Shown piece after piece: positions 1 through 8,364 of a stretch of DNA of 64,000 nt. Under the pieces are notes generated by a model. The model saw only the letters and a program-made list of their open reading frames with translations, made no database searches and was not told the origin of the DNA. Within the stretch, counting starts at the first letter, position 1. Every line of letters starts with the position of its first letter. Source of the stretch: Sporolactobacillus sp. THM7-4 (GTDB lineage: Bacteria; Bacillota; Bacilli; Bacillales; Sporolactobacillaceae); the NCBI RefSeq assembly GCF_004153165.1, contig NZ_SEMD01000002.1, positions 62,001-126,000 of the forward strand, in the 5' to 3' direction. The position numbers and the translations under genes are program-made.

Positions 1-1174
1 CGTTCACGGCGATCTCCATATTGCTTTGCTCAACCAGTACCCAAATCGTATTATGTGAATCGGCCGATTGCAGGATACGAACACCTTTTTCCGTCAACGC
101 AGTTACAATTTTTGAAGCCACTCCGGGTACCCCGGCCATACCAGCACCAACTGCTGATACTTTAGCACAGGCTCTCATGACATCGGGGGCATAACCCAGT
201 TTTTTCAGCGTCGTTACAGCCAGATCAGTCACGTCGTCCATAACGGTATAAACCACACCGTTCGGACTAATATTTATCAGGTCAACGCTGATACCCTTTT
301 CTGCCATCGCCTTGAAGACTTTAGCCTGCAGATCGTACTCCTCTTTACCGGCACGGACGCGGATCTGGGTGACACCCTTTACATAAGTGATTCCAGTTAC
401 CGGGCGTTCCGCGATTTCCCGGCCACGGCCAGCCTTATCCATCGTTGTAACCAGAGTACCGAGTCCGTCAGACACGGTTGATCGAATGTGGATCGGAATC
501 TTGGCTGTCATTGCAATTTCGACAGCACGCGGATGAATAACCTTTGCACCCTGATAAGCCAGGTTGCAAACTTCATTATAAGTTAATACAGACAGTTTGC
601 GTGCATCGCTGACGACACGCGGATCGGCCGTCATAACCCCGTTCACATCCGTAAAAATGTCGATCCATTCAGCTTCTACGGCTGCCCCGAGTGCCGCAGC
701 CGAAGTATCGCTTCCTCCGCGGCCGAGTGTCGTGATCTCACCGTCTACCGTCTGCCCCTGAAAACCTGCAACGACAACGGCATCGAGTTCTTCGAGTTTT
801 TTAAGCAGAGGATTGACACGCATATCAATGATCTTAGCATCATTATAGATTTTATTCGTCCGGAATCCTGCCTGCGCTCCAGTTAATGCTTCCGAACGTA
901 TACCAGCCTTTTTGAGCAGATTTGAGAATACAATCATTGAAATCGTTTCTCCGCAGGACATAATAATATCTCGTTCCCGCGCTGAACTCTTCTCATCAAC
1001 CAGACTGAGCAATGTATCGGTCGCATATGGATCTCCTGAACGGCCCATTGCAGAGACAACGACAATGACTTTATATCCTTCATGAACAGCCTTGGTCACA
1101 TGCCGAACTGCGCATTCCCTCATTTGCTGAGTCTGTACAGAGGTTCCGCCGAATTTCTGTACGATTATTTTCAA
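1..1174 (-). CDS. dapG: Aspartate kinase (aspartokinase I, diaminopimelate-sensitive type), 3' end cut by window
   Basis: Phosphorylates aspartate, the first step toward diaminopimelate, lysine and dipicolinate. The N-terminus carries the amino-acid-kinase motif KFGGTS at about residues 6-11, and the visible C-terminal part is an ACT region ending in the typical TIWVLVEQSNMEIAVN stretch. 391 codons are visible, so about a dozen C-terminal residues are missing (B. subtilis DapG is 404 aa). I chose a TTG start at 1174 because AAAGGATG lies a suitable distance upstream; the ATG inside that SD is out of frame. It sits downstream of the dipicolinate synthase genes as in B. subtilis, but the intervening asd is only a remnant here. 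No convincing private promoter was found. Assignment to DapG rather than LysC rests mainly on position. Confidence 0.95.
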   Translation of the reverse strand, partial: MKIIVQKFGGTSVQTQQMRECAVRHVTKAVHEGYKVIVVVSAMGRSGDPYATDTLLSLVDEKSSARERDIIMSCGETISMIVFSNLLKKAGIRSEALTGAQAGFRTNKIYNDAKIIDMRVNPLLKKLEELDAVVVAGFQGQTVDGEITTLGRGGSDTSAAALGAAVEAEWIDIFTDVNGVMTADPRVVSDARKLSVLTYNEVCNLAYQGAKVIHPRAVEIAMTAKIPIHIRSTVSDGLGTLVTTMDKAGRGREIAERPVTGITYVKGVTQIRVRAGKEEYDLQAKVFKAMAEKGISVDLINISPNGVVYTVMDDVTDLAVTTLKKLGYAPDVMRACAKVSAVGAGMAGVPGVASKIVTALTEKGVRILQSADSHNTIWVLVEQSNMEIAVN

Positions 1175-1211
1175 GTTGCTTCATCCTTTCAATTCGCAGG
1201 ATGTTCAAAAG

Positions 1212-1328
1212 CTATTCGGGGCTGTGTATGAAGTCCCGCAGATGATCGGGTACAATCCACATAGGGAAACCGCTATTCATATCGGGATCACGGCGGATAC
1301 GACCGATTTCAACCGGTAGCCGGTACAT
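1212..1328 (-). pseudogene. asd: Decayed C-terminal fragment of aspartate-semialdehyde dehydrogenase
   Basis: A 38-codon open stretch reads VEIGRIRRDPDMNSGF then PMWIVPDHL. This matches the conserved C-terminal region of Bacillus Asd (recalled as VFVGRIRKDLD...GFHLWVVSDNLLKG). Just upstream, another frame reads VPATG, resembling the segment preceding that motif in Asd, so a frameshift separates them. Downstream the expected AAWNSVQIAE end is lost after a stop, with only out-of-frame traces. No Asd N-terminal or catalytic cysteine region is present between here and 1527. It lies exactly where B. subtilis has intact asd (between spoVFB and dapG). I interpret it as a non-functional remnant; a functional asd would have to lie elsewhere. 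Confidence 0.75.
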
Positions 1329-1444
1329 TTAACTTCTGATCACCCATCATTTTTTGTATCATTAATCTTTTTCATTTATATAAGAGGCCGTTTAAAAAGT
1401 CATCACGTCCTTCTAAACTACCTTGTTGATCATCGATTATAGTT

Positions 1445-1476
1445 AAAGAAGGGAAAAATTGGTTCAATCTTTCCCC
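1445..1476 (-). terminator. Probable intrinsic terminator after spoVFB
   Basis: On the minus strand an 11-bp stem (GGGAAAGATTG pairing with CAATTTTTCCC, one G-U pair, 3-nt loop) is followed by TTCTTT. The uridine run is imperfect. It would separate dipicolinate synthase from the asd remnant and dapG. The rest of the 1175-1527 gap holds the asd remnant and an AT-rich stretch with no clear promoter: a TATAAT at 1436-1441 has only a TTGAAC 20 bp upstream, which is too far for a standard promoter. Confidence 0.55.
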
Positions 1477-1527
1477 TGAATTCAAATTCTATTTTAACAT
1501 ATTCCGGCGAAGAAAAAAGATTAATCG

Positions 1528-2124
1528 TCAGGCTTGTTTCGTTTTGTCGACAAGAATCGGCTGAATCTGTTTTCCTTCGATGGCCAGCTCAATCGTCTCC
1601 AACATCATATCCATCTGTCCAACCAGAGAATTCGGTTTGGAAACCGGGTCATCCTGGCCAAATGGAATAAAATATATATTTTTTGCTACAATCAGTTTGG
1701 CGATATTTTGTAAATTGAGTCCAAGCCCGTCATTCGTTGAAATGCCTAATACAACCGGATGCTGATTTCTCATAGTGGCTTTAGCTGCCATCAGTACAGG
1801 ACTGTCAGTCTGAGCGTTGGCGAATTTGCTCAGCGAATTACCGGTCAGGGGAGCAATAACCATACAATCAAGAGGGTACTTCGGACCATAGGGTTCCGCT
1901 TCAACAATAGAATCAATGACTTTGTTGCCCGTAAGGCTTTCCACTTTGTCAATCCAGTCTTTTCCGCTGCCAAATCGGGTTACCGTATGCTTTACTGTAT
2001 AGGTGACAAATGCGGTGACTTTACATCCAGCCTCGACTAACTTTTTCACTTCCGGAACAACCTGGCTGTAAGTACAATGTGAACCGGTGATTCCGAATCC
2101 GATATGCTTTCCAGCAAGACTCAT
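1528..2124 (-). CDS. spoVFB: Dipicolinate synthase subunit B
   Basis: 198 aa, the flavoprotein-fold subunit (DpaB) of dipicolinate synthase, which makes dipicolinic acid from a dihydrodipicolinate-pathway intermediate in the mother cell for spore-core loading. The N-terminus GFGITGSHCTYSQVVPEV and the later APLTGNSLSKFANAQTDSPVLMAAKA stretch (split here as APLTGNSLSKFA and DSPVLMAAKA) are typical of the family. The ATG is preceded by GGAGGAGAGTGAACA and overlaps the end of spoVFA by 4 nt, so the two subunits are translationally coupled. Length equals the B. subtilis protein within a few residues. Expected to be sporulation-specific through the upstream sigma-K-like promoter. Confidence 0.96.
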   Translation of the reverse strand: MSLAGKHIGFGITGSHCTYSQVVPEVKKLVEAGCKVTAFVTYTVKHTVTRFGSGKDWIDKVESLTGNKVIDSIVEAEPYGPKYPLDCMVIAPLTGNSLSKFANAQTDSPVLMAAKATMRNQHPVVLGISTNDGLGLNLQNIAKLIVAKNIYFIPFGQDDPVSKPNSLVGQMDMMLETIELAIEGKQIQPILVDKTKQA

Positions 2125-3017
2125 TGTTCACTCTCCTCCGCAAATTTTTCCAGTAAAAGGTCAGCCAGAACTTTTGCAATAATTCGGCCCGCCGTTTTAG
2201 GGGCAACTAATCCAGGCAGTCCGGGTGTGATGATCGCTTTAATCCCCCGTTTTTTGGCATATAAGAAATCCGTTCCTCCCGGAAGCGAAGCTACATCCAT
2301 GATGAAGCTGCTTGCCGGCATGTTTGACAGCACTCTACTGGTCAGTACCATCGCAGGAATCGTATTAATACAAATTTCGGTATCGTGAACCTGTTTCTCC
2401 AAATCTTTAATGTAAAAAGCTTCTACACCCATTTCAAAGGCACGTGCCAGATGTTCGGGCCGGCGGGCGCCTACTTTAACATGTGCTCCCAATGCCGAAA
2501 ACGCCCGGACAAGACTCATCCCGGTCCGTCCGAGACCAAGGATAATCACGTTAGCATGGTGAATGGTAATATCAGTATGCTGAATCACCATCATAATTGT
2601 TCCTTCGACGGTCGGAATGGAATTGAAGATCGCAACATCATCGCGCTCGAATAGTTTCACGACTGCCCGATTCGTGTCGCTGGACAGTTTATCTAAATAT
2701 GGCGTTGAGATTCCCGAATATATTGTACAGTACTCTGGAGTCTCCTCCAGCCAATCCTTTGTTAATTGAATCGGCTGGTTTGAGAACGTGGTTTCGACAA
2801 ATCCGTCCTTATTCGTACCGCTGACGGGAAGAATCAGACTGTCAACCTCCCGTGGACGAATCTCTTCCATATTAACCTTCATTGCCCCATTAAAATTTCT
2901 GTTCAGCTGATCGAAACCGACAAGTGACAGACGAGCATCTAATGCATTCAACTTATCAATCACTTCAATCTGCCGAGCGTCTCCTCCCAGTAACACAATA
3001 TGCCTGTTTGTCAGCAT
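2121..3017 (-). CDS. spoVFA: Dipicolinate synthase subunit A
   Basis: 298 aa NAD(P)-binding subunit (DpaA) that with SpoVFB produces dipicolinic acid for endospores. The N-terminal part has VLLGGDARQIEVIDKL, and a Rossmann nucleotide-binding loop GLGRTG lies near residues 155-165 followed by VKVGARRPEHLARA. I chose the internal ATG at 3017 because GGAGGG sits 7 nt upstream; the longer reading frame beginning at 3056 has no comparable site. It is the first gene of a two-gene unit and overlaps spoVFB by 4 nt. Its presence is the clearest sequence evidence that this organism makes endospores. Confidence 0.96.
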   Translation of the reverse strand: MLTNRHIVLLGGDARQIEVIDKLNALDARLSLVGFDQLNRNFNGAMKVNMEEIRPREVDSLILPVSGTNKDGFVETTFSNQPIQLTKDWLEETPEYCTIYSGISTPYLDKLSSDTNRAVVKLFERDDVAIFNSIPTVEGTIMMVIQHTDITIHHANVIILGLGRTGMSLVRAFSALGAHVKVGARRPEHLARAFEMGVEAFYIKDLEKQVHDTEICINTIPAMVLTSRVLSNMPASSFIMDVASLPGGTDFLYAKKRGIKAIITPGLPGLVAPKTAGRIIAKVLADLLLEKFAEESEQ

Positions 3018-3080
3018 CGACTTTCCCTCCGCATGGCAAATTTCTCTTCTCAACAATAGCTGGTTTTTGATCTATCACTT

Positions 3081-3107
3081 TATGGTATGACGGGCGCCCG
3101 TCGATGT
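3081..3107 (-). promoter_or_regulatory. Candidate sigma-K promoter of spoVFAB
   Basis: On the minus strand AC (3106-3107), a 16-nt spacer and CATACCATA (3081-3089) match the sigma-K pattern AC-N16/17-CATANNNTA very well. It lies about 65 nt upstream of the spoVFA start and immediately downstream of the mlpA terminator. spoVF is a known mother-cell sigma-K regulon member in B. subtilis, so sequence and expectation agree. Confidence 0.7.
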
Positions 3108-3133
3108 GAAAAGCATCTGGTCTGACTCAGCAT

Positions 3134-3178
3134 AGAAAAAAGTCCCGGAAAGATGATCGATCATCTTTCCGGGACTTA
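3134..3178 (-). terminator. Strong intrinsic terminator after mlpA
   Basis: A perfect inverted repeat, AAGTCCCGGAAAGATGA and its complement around a central ATCGAT-type turn (3140-3177), is followed on the minus strand by TTTTTTCTATG. It ends the mlpA transcript and insulates the sporulation unit downstream. Confidence 0.92.
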
Positions 3179-3205
3179 TTAAACTCATTTACGAGATTTC
3201 AAGAA

Positions 3206-4441
3206 TCAGATTGCAACAGGCATCTCCCCTGTCGGACTGACAATCGAGCACGAATAAGGTTTGTCAAAAATCATTTTGGCCACTTCATGAACATCACCCA
3301 GCGTTACCCGATCTATCTTTTCAATCATTTCATCAATTGAGCGATCGCGGCCGAGAATGAGTTCATTTTTGGCATTTCTGCTCATCCGGCTGTTTGTGCT
3401 TTCAAGCCCAAGAATCATGTTGCCTTTAATCTGCGCTTTGCTGCTCGCCAGTTCTTTTTCGGTCAGCCCGTCCCTCGTTACTGTATGAATCGTCTCAAGA
3501 ATGGTTTTCCCGAGTTCTTCGATCTGTCCCGCAGCGGTTCCGCCATAAATGGTCAGTAATCCGCTGTCCTTATAAGACGTATGGAATGAGAATACAGAGT
3601 AGGCGAGCCCGCGTTCCTCACGCACTTCCTGAAATAGCCGGCTGCTCATGCTTCCTCCCAGTGCATTATTCATCACCATCAGCGGAACCAATTCGTCGGC
3701 TTTACTGGATACACCGGCAAAGCCGAAGCAGACGTGTGCCTGTTCCGTTTCTTTTTTACGGGCAATTTTCCCTGGATAAAAGGACGGCGCCGGCTGCCGT
3801 TCGTCCATTTCCGGCACTTGATAACCGGCAAAAATCTCCTCAATTTCACTGATAAATTCTTCATTAACATGTCCCGCGACAGAAACAACGATATTATCCG
3901 GCGTATAATGCGTCTGCATGTGTTTCCTTAAATCGTCAGGACTGAAGTCCGCGAGTGTCCGCTTTGTCCCGAGTATCGGGTATCCAAGAGGATGATGAGC
4001 AAAACTCGCGGCACTAAGTAAATCATGAACAAGATCATCAGGCGTATCCTCATACATTTTAATTTCTTCGCCGATCACCTGTTTTTCCTTTTCCAGTTCC
4101 GTCTGGTCAAAACGGGAATGAAAAAGCATATCAGAAAGGATCTCAAGAGCATAAGTCGCATCACTGTCCATGACTTTGGCATAATAACAGGTGCATTCTT
4201 TAGACGTAAATGCGTTCACCTGGCCGCCGATCTGATCAAAAGCCTCTGCAATCTCACGCGCGTTTCTTGTATCGGTTCCTTTGAAAAGCATATGCTCAAT
4301 AAAATGCGATATCCCGTTGTTTAATTCATTTTCATAACGCGAACCAGTCCCCACCCAGATGCCGAGGCTTACTGAACGAACCGAGGGTACCTTCTCCAAC
4401 ACTATCCGAACGCCATTTGAACATCTATGTTTTATGACCAC
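3206..4441 (-). CDS. mlpA: M16 family zinc metallopeptidase (insulinase/processing-peptidase type)
   Basis: 411 aa, orthologous in position to B. subtilis mlpA (ymxG). The inverted zinc motif HFIEH is at residues 46-50, with the downstream glutamate region EKEKQVIGEEIKMYED typical of M16 enzymes, and a second M16 half follows including NALGGSMSSRLFQEVREERGLAYS-type sequence. I chose a GTG start at 4441 preceded by AGGGGG at 8 nt; this gives the family-typical beginning VIKHRCSNGVRIV. A longer in-frame extension to 4528 exists, but it begins inside the promoter. Substrate is unknown; it may act on peptides in the cytosol. Neighbouring ylxY and ymxH of B. subtilis are absent. Confidence 0.93.
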   Translation of the reverse strand: MVIKHRCSNGVRIVLEKVPSVRSVSLGIWVGTGSRYENELNNGISHFIEHMLFKGTDTRNAREIAEAFDQIGGQVNAFTSKECTCYYAKVMDSDATYALEILSDMLFHSRFDQTELEKEKQVIGEEIKMYEDTPDDLVHDLLSAASFAHHPLGYPILGTKRTLADFSPDDLRKHMQTHYTPDNIVVSVAGHVNEEFISEIEEIFAGYQVPEMDERQPAPSFYPGKIARKKETEQAHVCFGFAGVSSKADELVPLMVMNNALGGSMSSRLFQEVREERGLAYSVFSFHTSYKDSGLLTIYGGTAAGQIEELGKTILETIHTVTRDGLTEKELASSKAQIKGNMILGLESTNSRMSRNAKNELILGRDRSIDEMIEKIDRVTLGDVHEVAKMIFDKPYSCSIVSPTGEMPVAI

Positions 4442-4499
4442 AAATGAATCCCCCTGTTTTTTCTTTTCATTAGGTGTCTCTTCGTTCAAATTACTATAT

Positions 4500-4528
4500 A
4501 CTATATCACTCAGCGTTAAGGCGGACAA
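4500..4528 (-). promoter_or_regulatory. Sigma-A-type promoter upstream of mlpA
   Basis: Minus strand TTGTCC (4523-4528), 17-nt spacer, TATAGT (4500-4505). Transcription would begin near 4493, about 50 nt before the chosen GTG start. The remaining 4529-4691 stretch between mlpA and pnp holds no gene; a T8 run near 4588-4595 follows only a weak possible stem, so a pnp terminator there is uncertain. Confidence 0.7.
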
Positions 4529-4691
4529 TTACTTTTCGCGTTTTTCTTCTCTATTGATCCGGTTTATGTCAATCACGCCAGATTCAATAAAAAAAAGAAG
4601 CGGGTCAATGGCCAGCCTCTGTATCAATCGCTTATTTGTCTTCATTTACGGATGGTTACGGAGCACTTTTCTCAGATTCGTCCGCATGAAT

Positions 4692-6815
4692 TTAATGGAC
4701 GTTTGTCTCCGGTTCAGATTCTGACAGCGCCGCTTTTCGTGATAATTTTATTCGACCCTGTTGATCAACATCAATCACTTTGACGCGAATCTGATCTCCG
4801 ATATGCACAACGTCTTCCACCTTCGCCACACGCTTACTGTCTAACTCAGAAATATGAACCAGCCCATCTTTATGTCCGAACAGATTGACAAAAGCACCAA
4901 ACTTTTCAATTCGCTTTACCGTACCGGTATAGATTTCACCGACTTTGGCTTCCCGAACCAGATCTTCAATAATTTTCTGTGCTTTATCATTTTCTTCCTC
5001 ATCAGCTGACGATATTAAAATGGACCCATCCTGTTCGATGTCAATCTTGACACCTGTCTGATCGATAATTTTGTTAATCACTTTTCCGCTTGGCCCGATG
5101 ACATCACGGATCTTATCTGGATTGATCGTCATCTTCAAAATCTTCGGAGCGAAAGAAGAGAGATGATGACGCGGTTCAGGGATTGCTGAAAGCAGTGTTT
5201 CCATGATTTTCATCCGCCCTTCTCTCGCCTGTCTGAGTGCCTGGGAGAGGATTTCACGCGTAACCCCTGAAATCTTGATATCCATCTGGAGTGCCGTGAC
5301 ACCTTTTTCCGTACCGGCACATTTGAAGTCCATGTCTCCAAGAGAATCTTCCATTCCCTGAATATCTGTCAGGACAACAATATCGTCACCGTGTTTGACA
5401 AGCCCCATTGCGATACCGGCGACAGGTGCCTTAATCGGTACCCCTGCATCCATAAGAGCAAGGGTACTTCCACAAATACTCGCCTGCGACGATGATCCGT
5501 TCGACTCGAGCACCTCGGAAACGCAGCGGATCGTGTAAGGAAACTCTTCTTCAGAAGGAATAACCGCCTCAAGAGCCCGCTCGCCAAGCGCCCCATGCCC
5601 GATCTCCCTTCTGCCCGGGGATCTGACCGGTCTTGCTTCACCAACACTGAATCCCGGAAAATTATAATGATGCATAAATCGCTTCGAGTCTTCGGAAGCA
5701 AACTCATCCAGTACCTGAACATCGCCAAGCGCCCCGAGCGTACAGACAGTCAGTGCCTGCGTTTGCCCGCGTGTGAACAAACCGGATCCATGGGCTCTGG
5801 GCAGTAAACCCACACGTGCAGAAAGCGGCCTTATTTCATCGATTGCCCGACCATCTGGACGAAGGTGTTCAACAACAATCATCCGACGTACCTCTTCCTT
5901 CAGGATGTTATGTAAGACGTCTTCTACCAGTGCTGTATCAACAGGCTCTTCAGCATCCTTATTTTCGTCTTCTATGACGGAGATAACCGACTGGTTTACT
6001 TCGGCAATAGCCGTATCGCGCGCCTGTTTCTCCTCAGTCCGCATCGCTTTGTCCAGACGATCGCCGACAAGACTGCGGATTCGCTGTTCGAGCTGCTCGT
6101 CCGCTTTAAATAGATGAGCTTCCATTTTTTCTTTTCCGACTTCATTCACTATTTGCTCTTCAAAAGCAATCAGTTTCTTAATCTCCTCGTGGCCAAACAG
6201 AATGCCATCCAGCATAATTTCATCAGGGATCTGATCGGCTCCTGCCTCAACCATGTTGATCGCTTCTTTGGTACCGGCCACCGTAAGGGTCAGATCGCTC
6301 TGTTTTGCCTGCTTGAGCGTCGGGTTGACAACAAACTTGCCATCCACCCTGCCGATGATCACTCCGGCAATCGGTCCTTCAAAAGGAATAGGAGATATGG
6401 AAAGAGCAATTGAAGAACCGAGCATGGCGGCCATTTGCGCGCTGCAATCCTGATCAAGGCTGAGAACCATATTGACGATTTGTACTTCGTTGCGAAACCC
6501 TTCCGGAAAGAGCGGACGGATTGGACGGTCGATCAGACGCGCAGCCAGAGTCGCCTTGTCACTCGGTCTGCCTTCTCTTTTGATAAAGCCGCCAGGAATT
6601 TTGCCTACCGCATAGGCCCTTTCCTCGTAGTTTACAGTAAGCGGGAAAAATGAACCTTCTTTCGGTTCTTTTGAAGCTGTTACCGTAGAGAGAATCACCG
6701 TATCTCCGTAATAAACGAGTGCCGCTCCGCTTGCCTGTTTAGCAACTTCGCCAATCTCGACACGCAAAGGACGGCCAGCCCAATCCATTTTAAAAACGTG
6801 CTTTGATTGTTCCAT
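4692..6815 (-). CDS. pnp: Polyribonucleotide nucleotidyltransferase (PNPase)
   Basis: 707 aa, full length. Phosphorolytic 3'-5' exoribonuclease acting in mRNA turnover; trimeric with two RNase PH-like cores. The N-terminal core contains [13 protein letters not shown]; the second core contains [14 protein letters not shown] and later [18 protein letters not shown]-type sequence. A KH domain with the [10 protein letters not shown] loop lies at about 550-615 and an S1 domain ([15 protein letters not shown]) at about 620-690. The ATG follows GAAAGAGGTG at a good distance. It lies just downstream of the rpsO terminator, as in B. subtilis, and no strong separate promoter was recognised in 6816-6890. 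Confidence 0.98.
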   Translation of the reverse strand: MEQSKHVFKMDWAGRPLRVEIGEVAKQASGAALVYYGDTVILSTVTASKEPKEGSFFPLTVNYEERAYAVGKIPGGFIKREGRPSDKATLAARLIDRPIRPLFPEGFRNEVQIVNMVLSLDQDCSAQMAAMLGSSIALSISPIPFEGPIAGVIIGRVDGKFVVNPTLKQAKQSDLTLTVAGTKEAINMVEAGADQIPDEIMLDGILFGHEEIKKLIAFEEQIVNEVGKEKMEAHLFKADEQLEQRIRSLVGDRLDKAMRTEEKQARDTAIAEVNQSVISVIEDENKDAEEPVDTALVEDVLHNILKEEVRRMIVVEHLRPDGRAIDEIRPLSARVGLLPRAHGSGLFTRGQTQALTVCTLGALGDVQVLDEFASEDSKRFMHHYNFPGFSVGEARPVRSPGRREIGHGALGERALEAVIPSEEEFPYTIRCVSEVLESNGSSSQASICGSTLALMDAGVPIKAPVAGIAMGLVKHGDDIVVLTDIQGMEDSLGDMDFKCAGTEKGVTALQMDIKISGVTREILSQALRQAREGRMKIMETLLSAIPEPRHHLSSFAPKILKMTINPDKIRDVIGPSGKVINKIIDQTGVKIDIEQDGSILISSADEEENDKAQKIIEDLVREAKVGEIYTGTVKRIEKFGAFVNLFGHKDGLVHISELDSKRVAKVEDVVHIGDQIRVKVIDVDQQGRIKLSRKAALSESEPETNVH

Positions 6816-6890
6816 GACTGTGACACCTCTTTCCTAACCAACATCGATCATTTTAAGCTGTCATGATCAGAAACTGTATTTTTCACCTAA

Positions 6891-6920
6891 TAAAAAAGCG
6901 GGAGATCTCCCGCTTTTTCT
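6891..6920 (-). terminator. Intrinsic terminator after rpsO
   Basis: Minus strand AAAGCGGGAGATCTCCCGCTTTTTTA: a compact GC-rich stem (AAAAGCGGGAGA and its complement) followed by a T run. It lies directly after the rpsO stop, so pnp is expected to depend on read-through or a weak private promoter. Confidence 0.9.
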
Positions 6921-6926
6921 TTGTTC

Positions 6927-7196
6927 TTATCGACGTAAGCCTAGTTTGTTAATCAATTCGCGGTAGCGTTTCACGTCATTTTCGCGTAAATAGGTCAGCA
7001 GATTCCGACGCTTACCTACCATTTTCAGAAGTCCACGCCGCGAGTGGTGATCCTTCTTATGTGATCTCAAGTGTTCATTCAATGTATTGATTTTTTCAGT
7101 AAGAACCGCGATCTGAACTTCCGGAGAACCCGTATCGTTCTCATGCGTCTGATATTCCTGAATCAATTGAGTCTTGCGTTCTTTTGTTAAAGCCAT
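6927..7196 (-). CDS. rpsO: Small ribosomal subunit protein uS15
   Basis: 89 aa, the standard length. Binds 16S rRNA at the central-domain three-way junction. Conserved sequence includes [32 protein letters not shown] and [11 protein letters not shown]. The start at 7196 (MALTKERK) follows GGGAGGTG at a good spacing; the reading frame stays open upstream to 7322 but that part is leader sequence with its own promoter. Bounded by a promoter upstream and a strong terminator downstream, so it can be expressed as a single-gene unit. Confidence 0.98.
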   Translation of the reverse strand: MALTKERKTQLIQEYQTHENDTGSPEVQIAVLTEKINTLNEHLRSHKKDHHSRRGLLKMVGKRRNLLTYLRENDVKRYRELINKLGLRR

Positions 7197-7292
7197 CGTG
7201 TATTCACCTCCCTGTCTTCGTATCCCCGCAGGCACAGCCGCCGCCGGTGGAGCGGGCAGCCGAGCCAGGGTTCCTGTACCACGTGCGTGTAC
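7197..7292 (-). promoter_or_regulatory. Structured 5' leader of rpsO, candidate S15 autoregulatory RNA
   Basis: About 95 nt between the predicted start site and the rpsO ATG. It is unusually GC-rich for this window and can form several stems, for example CCCGC (minus strand) with GCGGG just before GATACGAAG. Bacillales rpsO leaders are known to fold into S15-binding structures that repress translation. I did not verify a match to a specific known S15-leader architecture, so the function is inferred from position and foldability. Confidence 0.45.
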
Positions 7293-7298
7293 CATGAT

Positions 7299-7327
7299 AT
7301 AATACACGTTTTCAGGCCGCATTTCAA
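7299..7327 (-). promoter_or_regulatory. Sigma-A-type promoter of rpsO
   Basis: Minus strand TTGAAA (7322-7327), 17-nt spacer, TATTAT (7299-7304). It lies just beyond the ribF stop codon, giving rpsO an independent promoter at the end of the rimP-ribF cluster. Confidence 0.75.
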
Positions 7328-7342
7328 GCTAAAATAATCACA

Positions 7343-8302
7343 TTAGATTCTGCCTGCGCTTTCGGTTTCAAAATATCGGGCGGCGTCCGCTTTATCCTGC
7401 TCCATTTGGCCAATCAGCGCTTCTGCTCCTGAAAATTTAAGTTCTCCGCGCAACCGTTGATACCAATCTATAGAAACCGATTGATCATACAAGTTTCCAT
7501 CGAAATCGAGCACATAAACTTCAACAGTTGTTTTAGCGTTCTCTCCGTCATAAAAGGTTGGCCGGGTTCCTATACTGCAAACCCCGTTTAACGCCTTTCC
7601 GCCAACGATTAATCGGACCACGTAAACACCTTTCAGCGGCAGAAGAAACGCCTCCTGAGACTCAACATTGGCTGTCGGAAACCCCAGTTTTCTTCCCCTT
7701 TTGTCGCCGTGAACGACGACTCCCTCCGTTCGATACGGGCGGCCGAGCATCCTCGCTGCTTCATCCACTGCACCTTGAGAGATTTTCTCGCGTATATAAG
7801 TCGTACTGACTTTCTTGCCATACATCTCTACCTTGGGAACAACTGAATAACTGAACATACTCCTCGAGTACGATTCAATATTATTCATGTTCCCTTTCGC
7901 CATCCGTCCGAAAGTAAAATCGAATCCGGCAACCACATGCTTGGCATGCAATCTGATCAGATAATTATCAACAAAGTCCTGAGGTGAGAGCTGACTGAGA
8001 TAAGTATCGAACCGGACAAAGTAAAGAATATCGACTCCCAGTTTCTCAATCAGTTCCGCCTTCATGTTCAGCGGTGTGAGGCAATCCTCGCGTTTTGCCG
8101 ATGGTGTTAAAACAACAGAAGGATGCGGATAAAAGGTCATAACCGCCGAAGCCAGTCCCTTTTCTTTTGCTACCTCGACCGCTTTCTGAATCACTTTCTG
8201 GTGGCCAAGATGTACCCCGTCAAAATAGCCTAAAGCAATCACCTTTTCATTTCTATCGCTCGTTTCGATAAAAGGCTGCTTCTCTAAAAAAAACCTCTCC
8301 AA
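7343..8302 (-). CDS. ribF: Bifunctional riboflavin kinase / FAD synthetase
   Basis: 319 aa (B. subtilis RibC equivalent). The N-terminal adenylyltransferase domain has YFDGVHLGHQKVI with the HxGH signature near residue 30; the C-terminal flavokinase domain has GRKLGFPTAN near residue 200. Converts riboflavin to FMN and then FAD. The reading frame can start with GTG at 8311, but AAGGTG overlaps that codon; a TTG at 8302 lies about 6 nt after AAGGTG and is preferred. It follows truB, as in other Bacillales, and ends just before the rpsO promoter. In B. subtilis RibC affects rib-operon riboswitch control through FMN supply. Confidence 0.96.
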   Translation of the reverse strand: MERFFLEKQPFIETSDRNEKVIALGYFDGVHLGHQKVIQKAVEVAKEKGLASAVMTFYPHPSVVLTPSAKREDCLTPLNMKAELIEKLGVDILYFVRFDTYLSQLSPQDFVDNYLIRLHAKHVVAGFDFTFGRMAKGNMNNIESYSRSMFSYSVVPKVEMYGKKVSTTYIREKISQGAVDEAARMLGRPYRTEGVVVHGDKRGRKLGFPTANVESQEAFLLPLKGVYVVRLIVGGKALNGVCSIGTRPTFYDGENAKTTVEVYVLDFDGNLYDQSVSIDWYQRLRGELKFSGAEALIGQMEQDKADAARYFETESAGRI

Positions 8303-8364
8303 TGTCGGCACCTTCTATTCTAGTAAACTGGGATCGAGCTGGCTTATCAAAATAGTATCAATAA

